Shown here in pieces: positions 1-10,403 of a stretch of 40,578 nucleotides of DNA; the first letter of the stretch is position 1; the number at the start of each line of letters is the position of its first letter. The notes under the pieces were generated by a model. That model did not search any database, had not been told where the DNA came from, and saw nothing but the letters and a program-made list of their open reading frames with translations. This stretch comes from Deltaproteobacteria bacterium (GTDB lineage Bacteria; Myxococcota_A; Polyangia; HGW-17; JAJRWW01), in the NCBI GenBank assembly GCA_029938605.1, contig JAOZUO010000065.1, positions 1-40,578 of the forward strand. Reading direction: 5' to 3'. The position numbers and the translations under genes are program-made.

Positions 1-1641
<1,641 letters not shown>

Positions 1642-1816
1642 CCCGACTCTTCCCCCCTATATTCCTGAATAAGGTCGGTGATCTTCATGGGGCGCAGTGT
1701 AGCCGATTCCACCTGCGGATCCGAGCCCACATTTCTGCGTTCGGCTCTGCGTTCGGCCTGGATAACCAGACCCCGAAAGTGCTATGGATGTACTCGTACA
1801 AATGTGGAGGTTGCCC

Positions 1817-4051
1817 GTGGACAAGAACTGGAATCCGAGTCGTACCGCCCCAATGGGCCTGGCCGCCTTCGTCTTCGCCCTGGTGCTGGCGTTGGCGTTG
1901 GGCGCATCTCCGGTGGCGCGAGCCGCTGCCTTTGATGAGCAGACCGGTCGCCTCACCTTGGACGCTACGAGCTGGTCGCTGCCGTTTGACGCCATTTCAG
2001 AGCTGACCGGCGACCTCGGCGCGTGGTTCGGCGACTCCGGCGACGGCGAGCTCACCAGTGCTCAGGTGGCTGATCTGTACGTGGCCGACGCCTCGGGCCT
2101 CGAGGGCCTGGGCCATGTGCGCCTGGGCGGCGATGTGCGCACCATCCGGTTCAACCTCGACTCCCTCGCGTCGCGATTCGGTGGCCGCCGGGTGGAGATC
2201 CGGTTCTGGCAGCGTCCCGAAGGGACCCGACTCAACGCCTCGGTGGAGTGGGTCGCCGTCGCGGATCCGGGCGATACCGATTCGGTGGTCGTGGGGTCTT
2301 TCCGTTTTCAGCCCACGGGCCGCACCACCAACGATGGTTGGGAAGAGTGGACCTCGGGGGAGGTGGATTTCCTGGCTGCGGGGGTGGTCCCGCTGTCTCA
2401 TCTGGAGCTCCAGGACGTCCAGCCCCAAGGCTATCACAGCGGCTACGCGACCCACCGAGGCGATCTGCGGGTCAGCGTGGACGCGCTGGAGATCTTCGAT
2501 GTCGGGCCGGCCCTGGTGCCCGACACTGCGTGTACCTCCCTGGACATGGCCGAGGTCTGCGGTGGACACGGCTACTGCGCCATGGGACGCTGCATGGACT
2601 CGGCCATCGTCTTTGGCCCTCCGCCCGTCGATGCCGCCATCAAGGATCAGTACCTGGATCGACAGCGGTTCCAGTTCCAGAGCTTCGCGGGCGCGCGCGT
2701 GTCCCAGTCGCTGATGAATGTCCTTGCGGGGGCCATCGAGGTGGCCCGCAACACGGCCTCGCCGATCCTGTTCTGGGGGAGCCTCCGAAAGGGTGTCAAT
2801 TCGCTCCGGGACGGGCACGCCTCTGCCCCAATGTTCGGTTGGGGTCTCACCTCCCAGGCGACGAACTTTGGCGTCTGCGTGCACCAGGGAGAGGCGGATC
2901 TGCTGCCCACCCCCGAGGTCGCGCCCATGGTGTTTTCCGTGGAGGCGAGCAACCCCGTGGCGGACCTGCTGCAGATCGGCGACGTGCTGGTGGAGGTGGA
3001 CGGCCTCACCGTGGCGGAGTGGAAGGAGGCGCTGGACCTGCGGGCCGGCCACGCCGCGGATCCGGACGCCTTCGATGTCACCTACGCGCCGAGTCTCCTG
3101 GCCGTGGCCGGCCTCCTGGGCGCAACCATGACCTTTGCCCGGTGTGAGCGCACGGGGCCCAACCCGGCGCCCTGCACCTCGGGGGAGTTGGAGCTCATCG
3201 ACATCGACCTCGCCACGCTGGTGGGAGAGCCCTTCTGGGCCGGTACTCTCCCCGCCTGGCGCAACGACAGCCAGAAATGTGACTACCGCTTCGGGCGGGC
3301 CGTGGACGATCCCGACGTCAAGGGGTACTCCTTCGCGGGCTTCGCGGACGAGGGGCCCATCCGTACGCTGATCTTCAACGGGTTGCCCGACCTCTACGGC
3401 ACCACGAATGATGCCTGGCTCACCGCTGTGACCGACGCGCTGGATCCGCCTCCTCAGTATCTGATTCTCGACCAGCGTTTGGGCAATGGGGGCTCGGTGT
3501 CCACGACGGACTTCCTCATGGGCCTGCTGCTGGCCGAGGGGGACTTCGACCGGGCGGAGATCGTACCCATGTTCGAGCGGTCCCTGGACGATGCCCTGTG
3601 GTCCACCCTCGACGGTTGTAACGCTCAGAGCAACTGTGGCAGCTACTGGGCCTGGGTCCTGCATGAGATGTCCGGGATGGAACCGGGCCTGCGCGGGGTG
3701 TCGGCGAATGTCCGGATGGCTGTGCTCAATGGCCGTGACGTGTCCGGAAACGACTTCACCACCAAGCTGGCGCAGTATCGGACGGGGGCCACGCGGATCT
3801 TCGCGCCGGGGGTCACCCACGGCGCCTTCGGACCCATCGTGAGCCTGCCACGGCACTTCTCCGAGGTGTTTGGAGGGTCCATGCAGCTATGGGACTCCAT
3901 CTTCGTGGTCCAGCCCGGGGATCCACGGCAGGTTTTCGCCACGGGACGAGGTGTGCCACCGGACGAGACGGTGCTCCAGCGTCAGAGCGACGCGCTGCTG
4001 GGGATCGACACCACCATAGAGGCCGCCAAGGCCTGGCTGCTGCAGGAGTAG
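1817..4051 (+). CDS. Exported S41-family (tail-specific) protease homologue with PDZ domain
   Basis: I chose the GTG at 1817 (744 aa) because GGAGG at 1806-1810 sits six bases upstream and a signal peptide follows directly (hydrophobic AAFVFALVLALALGA, then ASPVARA). The alternative start at 1784 adds 11 residues and has no ribosome site. The order is: a beta-rich N-terminal region, a small Cys module at ~237-260 (CTSL..CGGHGYCAMGRC), a PDZ-like segment near 380 (LLQIGDVLVEVDG), and an S41 core with YLILDQRLGNGG near 548, the nucleophile position in DVSGND (Ser643) and the family's late GVPPDE motif near 713. The catalytic Lys expected ~25 residues after Ser (usually in TFGKG) is absent; the region reads GVTHGAFG. 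It may be an altered or inactive enzyme. Likely periplasmic or secreted. A lipoprotein gene follows after 4 nt. Confidence 0.8.
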   Translation: MDKNWNPSRTAPMGLAAFVFALVLALALGASPVARAAAFDEQTGRLTLDATSWSLPFDAISELTGDLGAWFGDSGDGELTSAQVADLYVADASGLEGLGHVRLGGDVRTIRFNLDSLASRFGGRRVEIRFWQRPEGTRLNASVEWVAVADPGDTDSVVVGSFRFQPTGRTTNDGWEEWTSGEVDFLAAGVVPLSHLELQDVQPQGYHSGYATHRGDLRVSVDALEIFDVGPALVPDTACTSLDMAEVCGGHGYCAMGRCMDSAIVFGPPPVDAAIKDQYLDRQRFQFQSFAGARVSQSLMNVLAGAIEVARNTASPILFWGSLRKGVNSLRDGHASAPMFGWGLTSQATNFGVCVHQGEADLLPTPEVAPMVFSVEASNPVADLLQIGDVLVEVDGLTVAEWKEALDLRAGHAADPDAFDVTYAPSLLAVAGLLGATMTFARCERTGPNPAPCTSGELELIDIDLATLVGEPFWAGTLPAWRNDSQKCDYRFGRAVDDPDVKGYSFAGFADEGPIRTLIFNGLPDLYGTTNDAWLTAVTDALDPPPQYLILDQRLGNGGSVSTTDFLMGLLLAEGDFDRAEIVPMFERSLDDALWSTLDGCNAQSNCGSYWAWVLHEMSGMEPGLRGVSANVRMAVLNGRDVSGNDFTTKLAQYRTGATRIFAPGVTHGAFGPIVSLPRHFSEVFGGSMQLWDSIFVVQPGDPRQVFATGRGVPPDETVLQRQSDALLGIDTTIEAAKAWLLQE

Positions 4052-4055
4052 GACC

Positions 4056-4865
4056 ATGCATAGCAACTGGAAACATCGCTCCTGCTCCATCTTATCACCG
4101 ATCTCCGCCCTGGTTATTGCCGTGGTCATGATCGGCTGCCATCAGCCCCCAGGTCAACTTGCCGACGCGGCGGTGACCGTGGATGGAGGCAGTGACGCCG
4201 CCACCGAGCCGCCTCCACTGCGCTCTCTCACAAGGCGCGAGCTTTTCGCCCAGACACCGGTGGAGAACCGTTTCTTCGATCCCACCTTCTCCCAGATCGA
4301 CGGCATCGCCTGGAGCCCTTTCAGTCCGACCTACGGATTGTGTCCGGTCACGCGTCTGCACCAGCGTACGCCCCTGGGCCAGCCGGCCCTGCGCTTGGAG
4401 CGCCCCGTGGGGCAGGCCACCGGGCAGGTGGTGGGCATGGCCAAGGGAGCGGCTGGGCCCATGGAGGTGTCAGTGTGGCTGGGGCGGTTCGTTGGGACCA
4501 ACGTGGTGGCTCTGCGTGTGTCGCTGTACGGGCTGTTTGTTGTCGGCGACAGCGCTGTGAATCTGGAGGCTGATCCCAGTCGGGAGCCCGTCGTCCTGGA
4601 TGGGGTGACCTGGGTGTACCACAGCGCCTTCCTTGCGGATGGACCGGTGAGCTGGGCGTACCTGTATGTCATCAACCAAGACGCCGCTCCGCTCTTTATC
4701 TCGGCGCCGGTGCTCATGCGGGTGTCCGCCGAGAACCGACGTCTGCGATCGAGACTTCCGGCCGACCATCGTCCGCTCCTTCCGGGGGAGCAGGCCACCT
4801 GGCGGGATTGGCAGCGGCGCCTGCAGGACCGCTTCGGCGGCGCCCCCCGTCCCTTTGTCTGGTAA
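4056..4865 (+). CDS. Lipoprotein of unknown function
   Basis: 269 aa. The N-terminal hydrophobic segment ends in a lipobox (VMIGC), followed by an Asp/Gly/Ala spacer (VTVDGGSDAATE) of the kind seen on surface lipoproteins in this window. The rest is rich in beta-forming residues and has no family motif I recognise. The start lies only 4 nt after the protease stop with a GGAG-type ribosome site in the end of that gene, so the two are very likely co-transcribed and may work together at the envelope. The C-terminus ends in RFGGAPRPFVW. Confidence 0.75.
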   Translation: MHSNWKHRSCSILSPISALVIAVVMIGCHQPPGQLADAAVTVDGGSDAATEPPPLRSLTRRELFAQTPVENRFFDPTFSQIDGIAWSPFSPTYGLCPVTRLHQRTPLGQPALRLERPVGQATGQVVGMAKGAAGPMEVSVWLGRFVGTNVVALRVSLYGLFVVGDSAVNLEADPSREPVVLDGVTWVYHSAFLADGPVSWAYLYVINQDAAPLFISAPVLMRVSAENRRLRSRLPADHRPLLPGEQATWRDWQRRLQDRFGGAPRPFVW

Positions 4866-4954
4866 AATTCCCCGCCTAACCGCCCCACCGGATATGCTGG
4901 CAAGATCGCAGTCCATGACATATGATTGGGGATCAGACGATTTGAGAGGCATTT

Positions 4955-5884
4955 ATGACTGTATTGAGATTGAGCTTAGCGATGGTTTTTGTGTTGTCTG
5001 CTTGCGGGCCCGCCGTCGACGGCGACAGCAACAACAGCGATGGTCACGTCTTTGACCACGACGCGCTGATTGACAACAATAACAACGTCAACATCAACGA
5101 CAACACGAACACCAATACGAACTGGCAGCCGCCCACCAACAGCCGGATCTACGTCAACACCGCGGAGGAGCTGTACTACATCGATCCCGGGGTGAGCGAT
5201 GACCTCGTGCTCATCGGTTCCTTCTTTGGGCCGTGCACCTCGGACAGCGGTTTCTATGACGTCGCCGTGGATGAGGGCGGCGCCATTTTGGGCATCGCCG
5301 CCGAGGGGCTGTACCAGGTGGACTCCGAAACGGCCGAGTGTACTGCCGTCTTCCAGTTCCCGACCGAGTCTCCGCACTTCTTCTCGCTGTCCTACGTCAA
5401 GGGAGTGGATCCCGTCGAGCCGTCGGTGGACAAGCTCATCGCCGCCTCCGCCGAAGAGGGGGAGTGGGTGCTCATCAACTATCCCGGAGATATCGTTTCA
5501 GAGATTTTCATCCACCTGGGGCACTACGACTATCCGGCTCTGGAGTGGCTCTCCTCCGGGGATATCGTCTCCATCCAGGTGGACTGGACCGACTACCTGA
5601 CCTACGCCACGCTGAAGTGCCCCAACTACACGGATACGGGCTGTGAGTCGGACTGGCTCGCCGAGATCAACCCTGAGAACGGAGACGCCCGGCTCATCGG
5701 CGCCACGGGGTACCAGCAGATTTTCGGCCTGGGCTACTGGGGCGATCGCGTCTACGGCTTCACCAACGACGGCGACTATATCACCATCGACGTGGACACG
5801 GGTGCGGGCACCCTGGTGCAGAACTTCCCGGACCGCTCCTTCTGGGGCGCGGGCAACACGACCATCCCCCACATCGTCAACTAG
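4955..5884 (+). CDS. Lipoprotein with Asn-rich spacer, propeller-like
   Basis: 309 aa. Signal peptide with lipobox VLSAC, then a spacer dominated by Asn and Asp (DNNNNVNINDNTNTNTN). The remainder contains repeated motifs such as YYIDPG, LYQVDSETAEC, LAEINPENGDARLIGATG and ITIDVDTGAGTLV. These look like blades of a beta-propeller of the kind that reads out a value then its label, but no catalytic motif is visible. The ribosome site GAGAGG at 4944-4949 supports the ATG. The gene ends 19 bases before the convergent minus-strand gene, with no clear terminator between. Confidence 0.75.
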   Translation: MTVLRLSLAMVFVLSACGPAVDGDSNNSDGHVFDHDALIDNNNNVNINDNTNTNTNWQPPTNSRIYVNTAEELYYIDPGVSDDLVLIGSFFGPCTSDSGFYDVAVDEGGAILGIAAEGLYQVDSETAECTAVFQFPTESPHFFSLSYVKGVDPVEPSVDKLIAASAEEGEWVLINYPGDIVSEIFIHLGHYDYPALEWLSSGDIVSIQVDWTDYLTYATLKCPNYTDTGCESDWLAEINPENGDARLIGATGYQQIFGLGYWGDRVYGFTNDGDYITIDVDTGAGTLVQNFPDRSFWGAGNTTIPHIVN

Positions 5885-5903
5885 ACGAATCCAAACACTT
5901 TAG

Positions 5904-6617
5904 TCAGTTCAAGGTCTCGTAGCTGATGGTGAGCTCATCGAAGGCCCTGGCTTCGGTGTAGCCACCCTGGAAGGCGCTGTTCACAGATCCCACGACGTTG
6001 CGGGCGACGGTGACGGTCAGGGTGCAGTCAGCCGGTAGGTCCGGGGCCGGCAGGTCATATAATGGGTCGGAGATGAACATGCCGGAGTCGGCCACCAGGG
6101 CGTACGAGTGGTTCTCGATGCAGTCTCCCTCGATGTATATGTCCACGTCGTCACCGGGATCCGCGTCGTCCCAGTAGATCGTGAGCACCTCCTCGGAGGT
6201 GATTACGTTCACCGGATCCAGGCTTTCGATGAAGGGACGTTCCGGCGTCAGGATTGTGCTGGAGACCAGCTCGTCCAGACGCACGAGGTCGATGTCGTAG
6301 AGGCCATCGGGGTCGGGGGAGATCACGGCCCGGGACCAGTGGAAGTTGGTGATGGGCTCCACCCACTCGGTCATGTTCGCGCCGTTTACCTCCAGGTGCT
6401 CGCCGGCGCTCAGGTCCACGATGGTGCCGGTGGATCCCCCCACCCGCAGCACGCCCCGCACGAGGATGGAGTCGTGGGCGTCGTGCTCCACGGTGAAGTG
6501 GGCCCAGATGCCCGAGGTCTTGATGTTGGTTGATTCGGTGACCACGCACCCGGTGGAAAGTCCCGTGGCGGCCAGACAAACCAACACTGTAGTTCCTAGT
6601 AAATAAGCCCGCTTCAT
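5904..6617 (-). CDS. Lipoprotein of unknown function
   Basis: 237 aa, starting at the ATG whose complement is at 6615-6617. GGAGGA lies about eight bases upstream. The open frame continues far upstream, but that part is only antisense to the neighbouring gene. The signal peptide ends with lipobox LSTGC. The mature part is Asp/Glu-rich and beta-prone (TVEHDAHDSILVRGVLRVGG, IYWDDADPGDDVDIYIEGDC) and looks like one or two Ig-like domains with a disulphide. No family recognised. It is divergent from the MYXO-CTERM gene at 6765; the 147-nt gap must hold both promoters. Confidence 0.8.
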   Translation of the reverse strand: MKRAYLLGTTVLVCLAATGLSTGCVVTESTNIKTSGIWAHFTVEHDAHDSILVRGVLRVGGSTGTIVDLSAGEHLEVNGANMTEWVEPITNFHWSRAVISPDPDGLYDIDLVRLDELVSSTILTPERPFIESLDPVNVITSEEVLTIYWDDADPGDDVDIYIEGDCIENHSYALVADSGMFISDPLYDLPAPDLPADCTLTVTVARNVVGSVNSAFQGGYTEARAFDELTISYETLN

Positions 6618-6764
6618 CTGATTTTCCTCCTGGACAGCCGACATGATTATACGACATTGGCGAGGATTTTCGACCCGGATATTCCCATTGGGCGCAGATG
6701 ATAGTAGGCTTGAAAGCGGGATTAGAGTGCAGCACGACTGCAGCATGAGTGGAGGCAATGGACT

Positions 6765-8564
6765 ATGTGTAGACTTTCTCTCTGGTTTTTTGTGGGATTG
6801 ACCACTTTGGCCCTGGTGACGTCGTCGGCGGTGCGCGGTCAGGCGCTCATGACCAGCGAGCCCGATCTTGCCATCGGGGACGATGGGGGGGATCCGGCCT
6901 GCGTGGACACCATCACCTTCACCCAGGGGGGCGACACCATCGCCGCCTTCCGGGTGGGGCTCGCCATCGTCCACGGGTACCAGTCCCAACTCCGGGTGCT
7001 GCTCCTGCCGCCGGGCGTGGCCTGGCCCTCGGCGACCTACGCCTCCACGGACATCCCATCCGCTGTTTCGGTGGGCGCCGTGGAGCTCGTGGCCAACGCC
7101 GGTGGAGCCAGCGAGGACATCGGCTTCGGGCGGGTCCAGCCCTACGTCTATACGAGCCTCACCACCGCGGGGGATCCGGCGTTCGATTCGGCCCAGACGG
7201 CCATGTCCATCGACAGCGCCGTGGATGCCACGGGCCTGGGCGGCACCTGGATCGCGCACGACGCTTCGGCGCTCCAGTCCGTCTATGGCGGCGATCCGGC
7301 GGACTTCGGCGGTCAGGGCGGTGTCTGGACCCTGGTGGTCATTGACGACGCGCCCACCGGGGACGGGACCCTGGTGGCCTGGCAGTTGGAGTACGACGTG
7401 ATCGCCCTGGTCCCGCCGGAGATCCTCGTGCTCAGGGGGGCACCCATTCCGGAGAACGGCGACGACGATCTGGGCACCCTCACCGCCGGCCTGGTCCAGA
7501 GTGTCACGTACAATATCGGCAATACGGGCCTGGGGCCCCTTCATCTGACCGGCGTGTCCACGGCGGCAGCCACCAACTGCACGGTGACCGTTGTGACCCC
7601 GCTGCCCTTCACGGTGGCCCCCTCCGACGCCAGCCCCTTGGAGCTCGAGGTTACGCCCCTGTCCGAGGGGGACTTTGCCTTCGACCTGGTGTTGGACAAC
7701 GACGACGCGGACGAGAACCCCTTCCGGATCCATGTCACAGGGACGGCGGACGTCGCGCCCTTCGCGGTGCTCTACGTGACCGGCGTTACGGCCCTGGAGG
7801 CGCCGGCCGTGTCCGTGCCCGTGAGTGAGAGCTGGCAGGTGGAGAACCTGGGGAGTGAGGAGCTCGTGCTGGAGGCCATTACCCTGGAGGGTGCGGACGC
7901 GAACGACTTCGCCCTGGGCGGCGTCCCGGGGTTGCCTTTGGCCTTGGCGCCGGGGACCAGCGTGAACCTGTCGCTCATCTACCTGGCCCTGTCCACAGGC
8001 GACGCCAGCGCGGCCGTGCGCTTCGTGTCGAACTCGGGCGGGATCCCGGGGACCGCCGACCTCGTACAGATCACCGGCACGGTAACTCCCGACGCCACCC
8101 AGACGGGCACGCCCGACCTCGTGGTGATGGGCCAGACCACCTTCATGGCGGTGGACGTGGGGACTTTCTCCTCGGGCCTGTGGACGGTGGAAAACAGCGG
8201 CGACGCTGACCTGATCATCACGGGCGTGGACACTATCGGCGCCTACCCCGGCGCCTTCGTCACCAGCGGCATGCCCCTGCCGGTCACGCTCGGTCCGGGG
8301 GACAGCGCGAACCTGCAGGTACACTACATGCCCAGCTCCTCGGGGTCCCACTCCGCGGCGATCCGGTTCACCTCCAACCACTCAGGTGTGCCTGGCACCA
8401 CCACCGAGGTGGCGGTGACGGGGTTTGTCACCGGCGAGATGGGCCCCGGAGATCCCGGCTGCCAGTGTCGCAATGGAGCGGGAGGCGCACCTGGATCCGC
8501 CATGGTGATTCTGGTGATGGTGCTCGGCCTGTTGGGTTGGCGTCGACGGAAAGAGGCCCGCTGA
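6765..8564 (+). CDS. Surface protein: P-domain, three choice-of-anchor-D repeats, MYXO-CTERM-like tail
   Basis: 599 aa. A signal peptide (WFFVGLTTLALVTSSAVRGQA) is followed by a proprotein-convertase P-like domain (~30-210; the GTWIAHD and GVWTLVVIDDAPTGDGTL motifs are typical). Three Ig-like repeats begin near residues 218, 332 and 451, each with a VxNxGxxxLxL core, matching choice-of-anchor-D/HYDIN-type domains. The C-terminus carries GCQC, a Gly/Ala linker, a hydrophobic helix (AMVILVMVLGLLGW) and RRRKEAR. That is the layout of MYXO-CTERM sorting tails, in which the Cys is processed for surface anchoring. GGAGG at 6751-6755 supports the start. The next gene starts 1 nt after the stop codon, so the two are probably one transcript. 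Confidence 0.82.
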   Translation: MCRLSLWFFVGLTTLALVTSSAVRGQALMTSEPDLAIGDDGGDPACVDTITFTQGGDTIAAFRVGLAIVHGYQSQLRVLLLPPGVAWPSATYASTDIPSAVSVGAVELVANAGGASEDIGFGRVQPYVYTSLTTAGDPAFDSAQTAMSIDSAVDATGLGGTWIAHDASALQSVYGGDPADFGGQGGVWTLVVIDDAPTGDGTLVAWQLEYDVIALVPPEILVLRGAPIPENGDDDLGTLTAGLVQSVTYNIGNTGLGPLHLTGVSTAAATNCTVTVVTPLPFTVAPSDASPLELEVTPLSEGDFAFDLVLDNDDADENPFRIHVTGTADVAPFAVLYVTGVTALEAPAVSVPVSESWQVENLGSEELVLEAITLEGADANDFALGGVPGLPLALAPGTSVNLSLIYLALSTGDASAAVRFVSNSGGIPGTADLVQITGTVTPDATQTGTPDLVVMGQTTFMAVDVGTFSSGLWTVENSGDADLIITGVDTIGAYPGAFVTSGMPLPVTLGPGDSANLQVHYMPSSSGSHSAAIRFTSNHSGVPGTTTEVAVTGFVTGEMGPGDPGCQCRNGAGGAPGSAMVILVMVLGLLGWRRRKEAR

Positions 8565-8565
8565 T

Positions 8566-10188
8566 ATGCGCTACGCGATGATGACCGCGCTTCTGTGTAC
8601 GTTCTGGGGATTGGTGGGCTGTGGGGACGACAGCGGATCCTCCAACGAGACCAACAACAGTCAGAGCAACACCAACGAGCAGAGCAACACCAACGAGCAG
8701 AGTAATACCAACGAGCAGAGTAACACCAACGAGCCGGTCTCCTATGGCATGTGCGGACAGTGGGTGGAGGGCACCATGGACACCGACGACGGCGCCACCC
8801 GGGACTTCTATAACCGCGGGGCGTCGCTGCCCTGGCGGAACTACCTGGGGGACTGGCACGACGCCAGCGACATTGCCCAGGGGGACGCGCCCTTCGCCAT
8901 GACGACCCTGGTGGACGACAACACGCCGGACTACGTCCAGTGGGATGTGACCTCCCTCGTGCAGGCTTGGCTGGACGGCGATTACCACCCGCGGGGATTC
9001 CTCCTGCGGGCGGTTGGCGGGGACGGCACCTACAACTTCTACGCCAAAGAGCACCCGGTCCCCACCGAGAGACCCGAGCTGGTGATCATCACCACCGACG
9101 GTGAGGTGGTCCTGCCTCCGGAGGCGGACACCTACCTGGCGCCCTCCACCTATCAGGGCTTTGGTGACGACGTGCAGCTCTCTATCTCCACCGAGCGTCC
9201 GGTGCTGCTCCGCTTCGACCTGTCGGGGCTGGATCCCGTGGTGGCGCTGCAGAGCGCGACCCTGCGCCTGTTTGAGTACGAGGACTACGGCGGCGGGACC
9301 CTGGACGTGGGCGTGTTCCGCTCCTCCCAGGGGCTCGACGAGCCGGACGACGGACCCGAGCTGGGCCTCGCGGCGGACTACCCGGGCGATGTGTCCATCG
9401 GCGACCATCCGGACGTGCTGCTCTTTTCGGACTTCGAGTCCGCTGACTGGGGATTGGATTGGACCGTGGGGACCGACGCCGCGACCCTGGAGCTGGTGAC
9501 CGACGATCCCGGCAACCAGTTTGAGCAGCACCAGGGACAGGCCCTACGGGTGGTGGTGCCCGAGGGCGAGCTCACCGGTATGGGGCTGGCCTTCAAGTTT
9601 GCCGACGAGGTGGGGGCCGAGCCCGAGGAGATCTACTTCCGCTACTACCTGCGCATTGGCGACGACTGGTGGCCGGACTTCGGGGGCAAGCTGCCGGGCA
9701 TCTCGGGGACCTACGGCGTGGCGGGGTGGGGTGGGCGCCCCTCGGACGGCACGGACGGTTGGTCCGCCCGGGGAACCTTTGAGCTCCCGGTGGCCGATGG
9801 CAACCCCTACGGCGGATTCACTCCCATCGGCAGCTACGTCTATCACGCGGACATGGAGGGCATCTACGGCGACGTGGACCTCTGGCAGCGCGGTTGTCGA
9901 GGCCTCCTGCAGCGGAACCAGTGGTACGCCATCGAGCAGTACCTGCGCATGAACACGCCCGGCGAGCAAGACGGCGTGCTTCGCGCCTGGGTGGACGGCC
10001 GGCTGGCCTACGAGCGCACCAATTGGCGTTGGCGCACCGTGGACACCCTCAAGATCGAACAGATCTGGATGAACGTCTACCACGGGGGCACCGCCCCGGC
10101 CCCGGCGGACATTCACCTCTACATGGACAACGTAGTAATCGCCCGCTCCTACATCGGCCCCATGACTGGGGAGGGGGAGGGGACGTAG
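8566..10188 (+). CDS. Lipoprotein with DNRLRE segments and PL14-like polysaccharide lyase domain
   Basis: 540 aa. Lipobox LVGC and an Asn-rich spacer with a four-copy SNTNEQ repeat lead into two DNRLRE-type segments (~55-175, with WDVTSLVQAWLDGDY and RPELVII; and ~185-270, with LLRFDLSGL). From ~285 to the end is a domain matching my memory of polysaccharide lyase family 14 (alginate/glucuronan lyase-like): GGKLPGISG, a WSARGTFE strand, YHADMEGIYGD, WYAIEQYLRMNTPGEQDGVL and HLYMDNVVIARSYIGP. Family PL14 cleaves uronic-acid polymers by beta-elimination; the actual substrate is unknown. It probably acts on the outer surface. It is linked to the preceding surface-protein gene by a 1-nt gap. The stop codon lies inside an inverted repeat. 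Confidence 0.8.
   Translation: MRYAMMTALLCTFWGLVGCGDDSGSSNETNNSQSNTNEQSNTNEQSNTNEQSNTNEPVSYGMCGQWVEGTMDTDDGATRDFYNRGASLPWRNYLGDWHDASDIAQGDAPFAMTTLVDDNTPDYVQWDVTSLVQAWLDGDYHPRGFLLRAVGGDGTYNFYAKEHPVPTERPELVIITTDGEVVLPPEADTYLAPSTYQGFGDDVQLSISTERPVLLRFDLSGLDPVVALQSATLRLFEYEDYGGGTLDVGVFRSSQGLDEPDDGPELGLAADYPGDVSIGDHPDVLLFSDFESADWGLDWTVGTDAATLELVTDDPGNQFEQHQGQALRVVVPEGELTGMGLAFKFADEVGAEPEEIYFRYYLRIGDDWWPDFGGKLPGISGTYGVAGWGGRPSDGTDGWSARGTFELPVADGNPYGGFTPIGSYVYHADMEGIYGDVDLWQRGCRGLLQRNQWYAIEQYLRMNTPGEQDGVLRAWVDGRLAYERTNWRWRTVDTLKIEQIWMNVYHGGTAPAPADIHLYMDNVVIARSYIGPMTGEGEGT
8665..8736 (+). repeat. Coding 18-nt tandem repeat, four copies
   Basis: Four 18-nt units (8665, 8683, 8701, 8719), each AGyAAyACCAACGAGCAG or nearly so, encode SNTNEQ four times right after the lipobox. 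Differences are mostly synonymous, so the copies have been kept at the protein level, as expected for a flexible spacer between lipid anchor and folded domain. Confidence 0.92.
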
Positions 10189-10359
10189 TTAACTTGTTAA
10201 CTTTTTACCATGCGAAACAATGGCATTCGACTGTGAACACAGATAGTTGCGTCAGTCTGCACTCCTCTGAGTGGGAGTAGACAATAACGACGAGCTGAAC
10301 TGTCTGAAAATGCGTTGTTTTCTCACTGATGAAGCTCAAAACAAGTTAACTACATCCCC
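10179..10359. repeat. 20-bp inverted repeats bounding an AT-rich intergenic island
   Basis: The arm at 10179-10198 and the arm at 10340-10359 are reverse complements over 20 bases with one mismatch; the shared core is GTAGTTAACTTGTT. About 141 bp of clearly AT-richer DNA lie between them, including a small hairpin (ACTCC 10261-10265 / GGAGT 10274-10278). The left arm includes the stop codon of the PL14-like gene, and the island separates it from a convergent lipoprotein gene. It may be a small MITE-like insertion or a bidirectional transcription-end structure. Confidence 0.65.
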
Positions 10360-10403
10360 TATACTCTCCCGTCCGAAAAGGAACCCGAGTCCGACCTGGC
10401 GAA

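Noticed and set aside
1997..3856. 619-codon minus-strand open frame opposite the S41 gene
   Set aside because: A product of high GC codon bias on the other strand; no domain, and the plus-strand gene has clear motifs.
6618..8381. Very long minus-strand open frame continuing upstream of the lipoprotein at 5904-6617
   Set aside because: It is antisense to the well-supported gene at 6765-8564, has low-complexity Arg/Gly/His/Val content and no ribosome site; the real start is at 6617.
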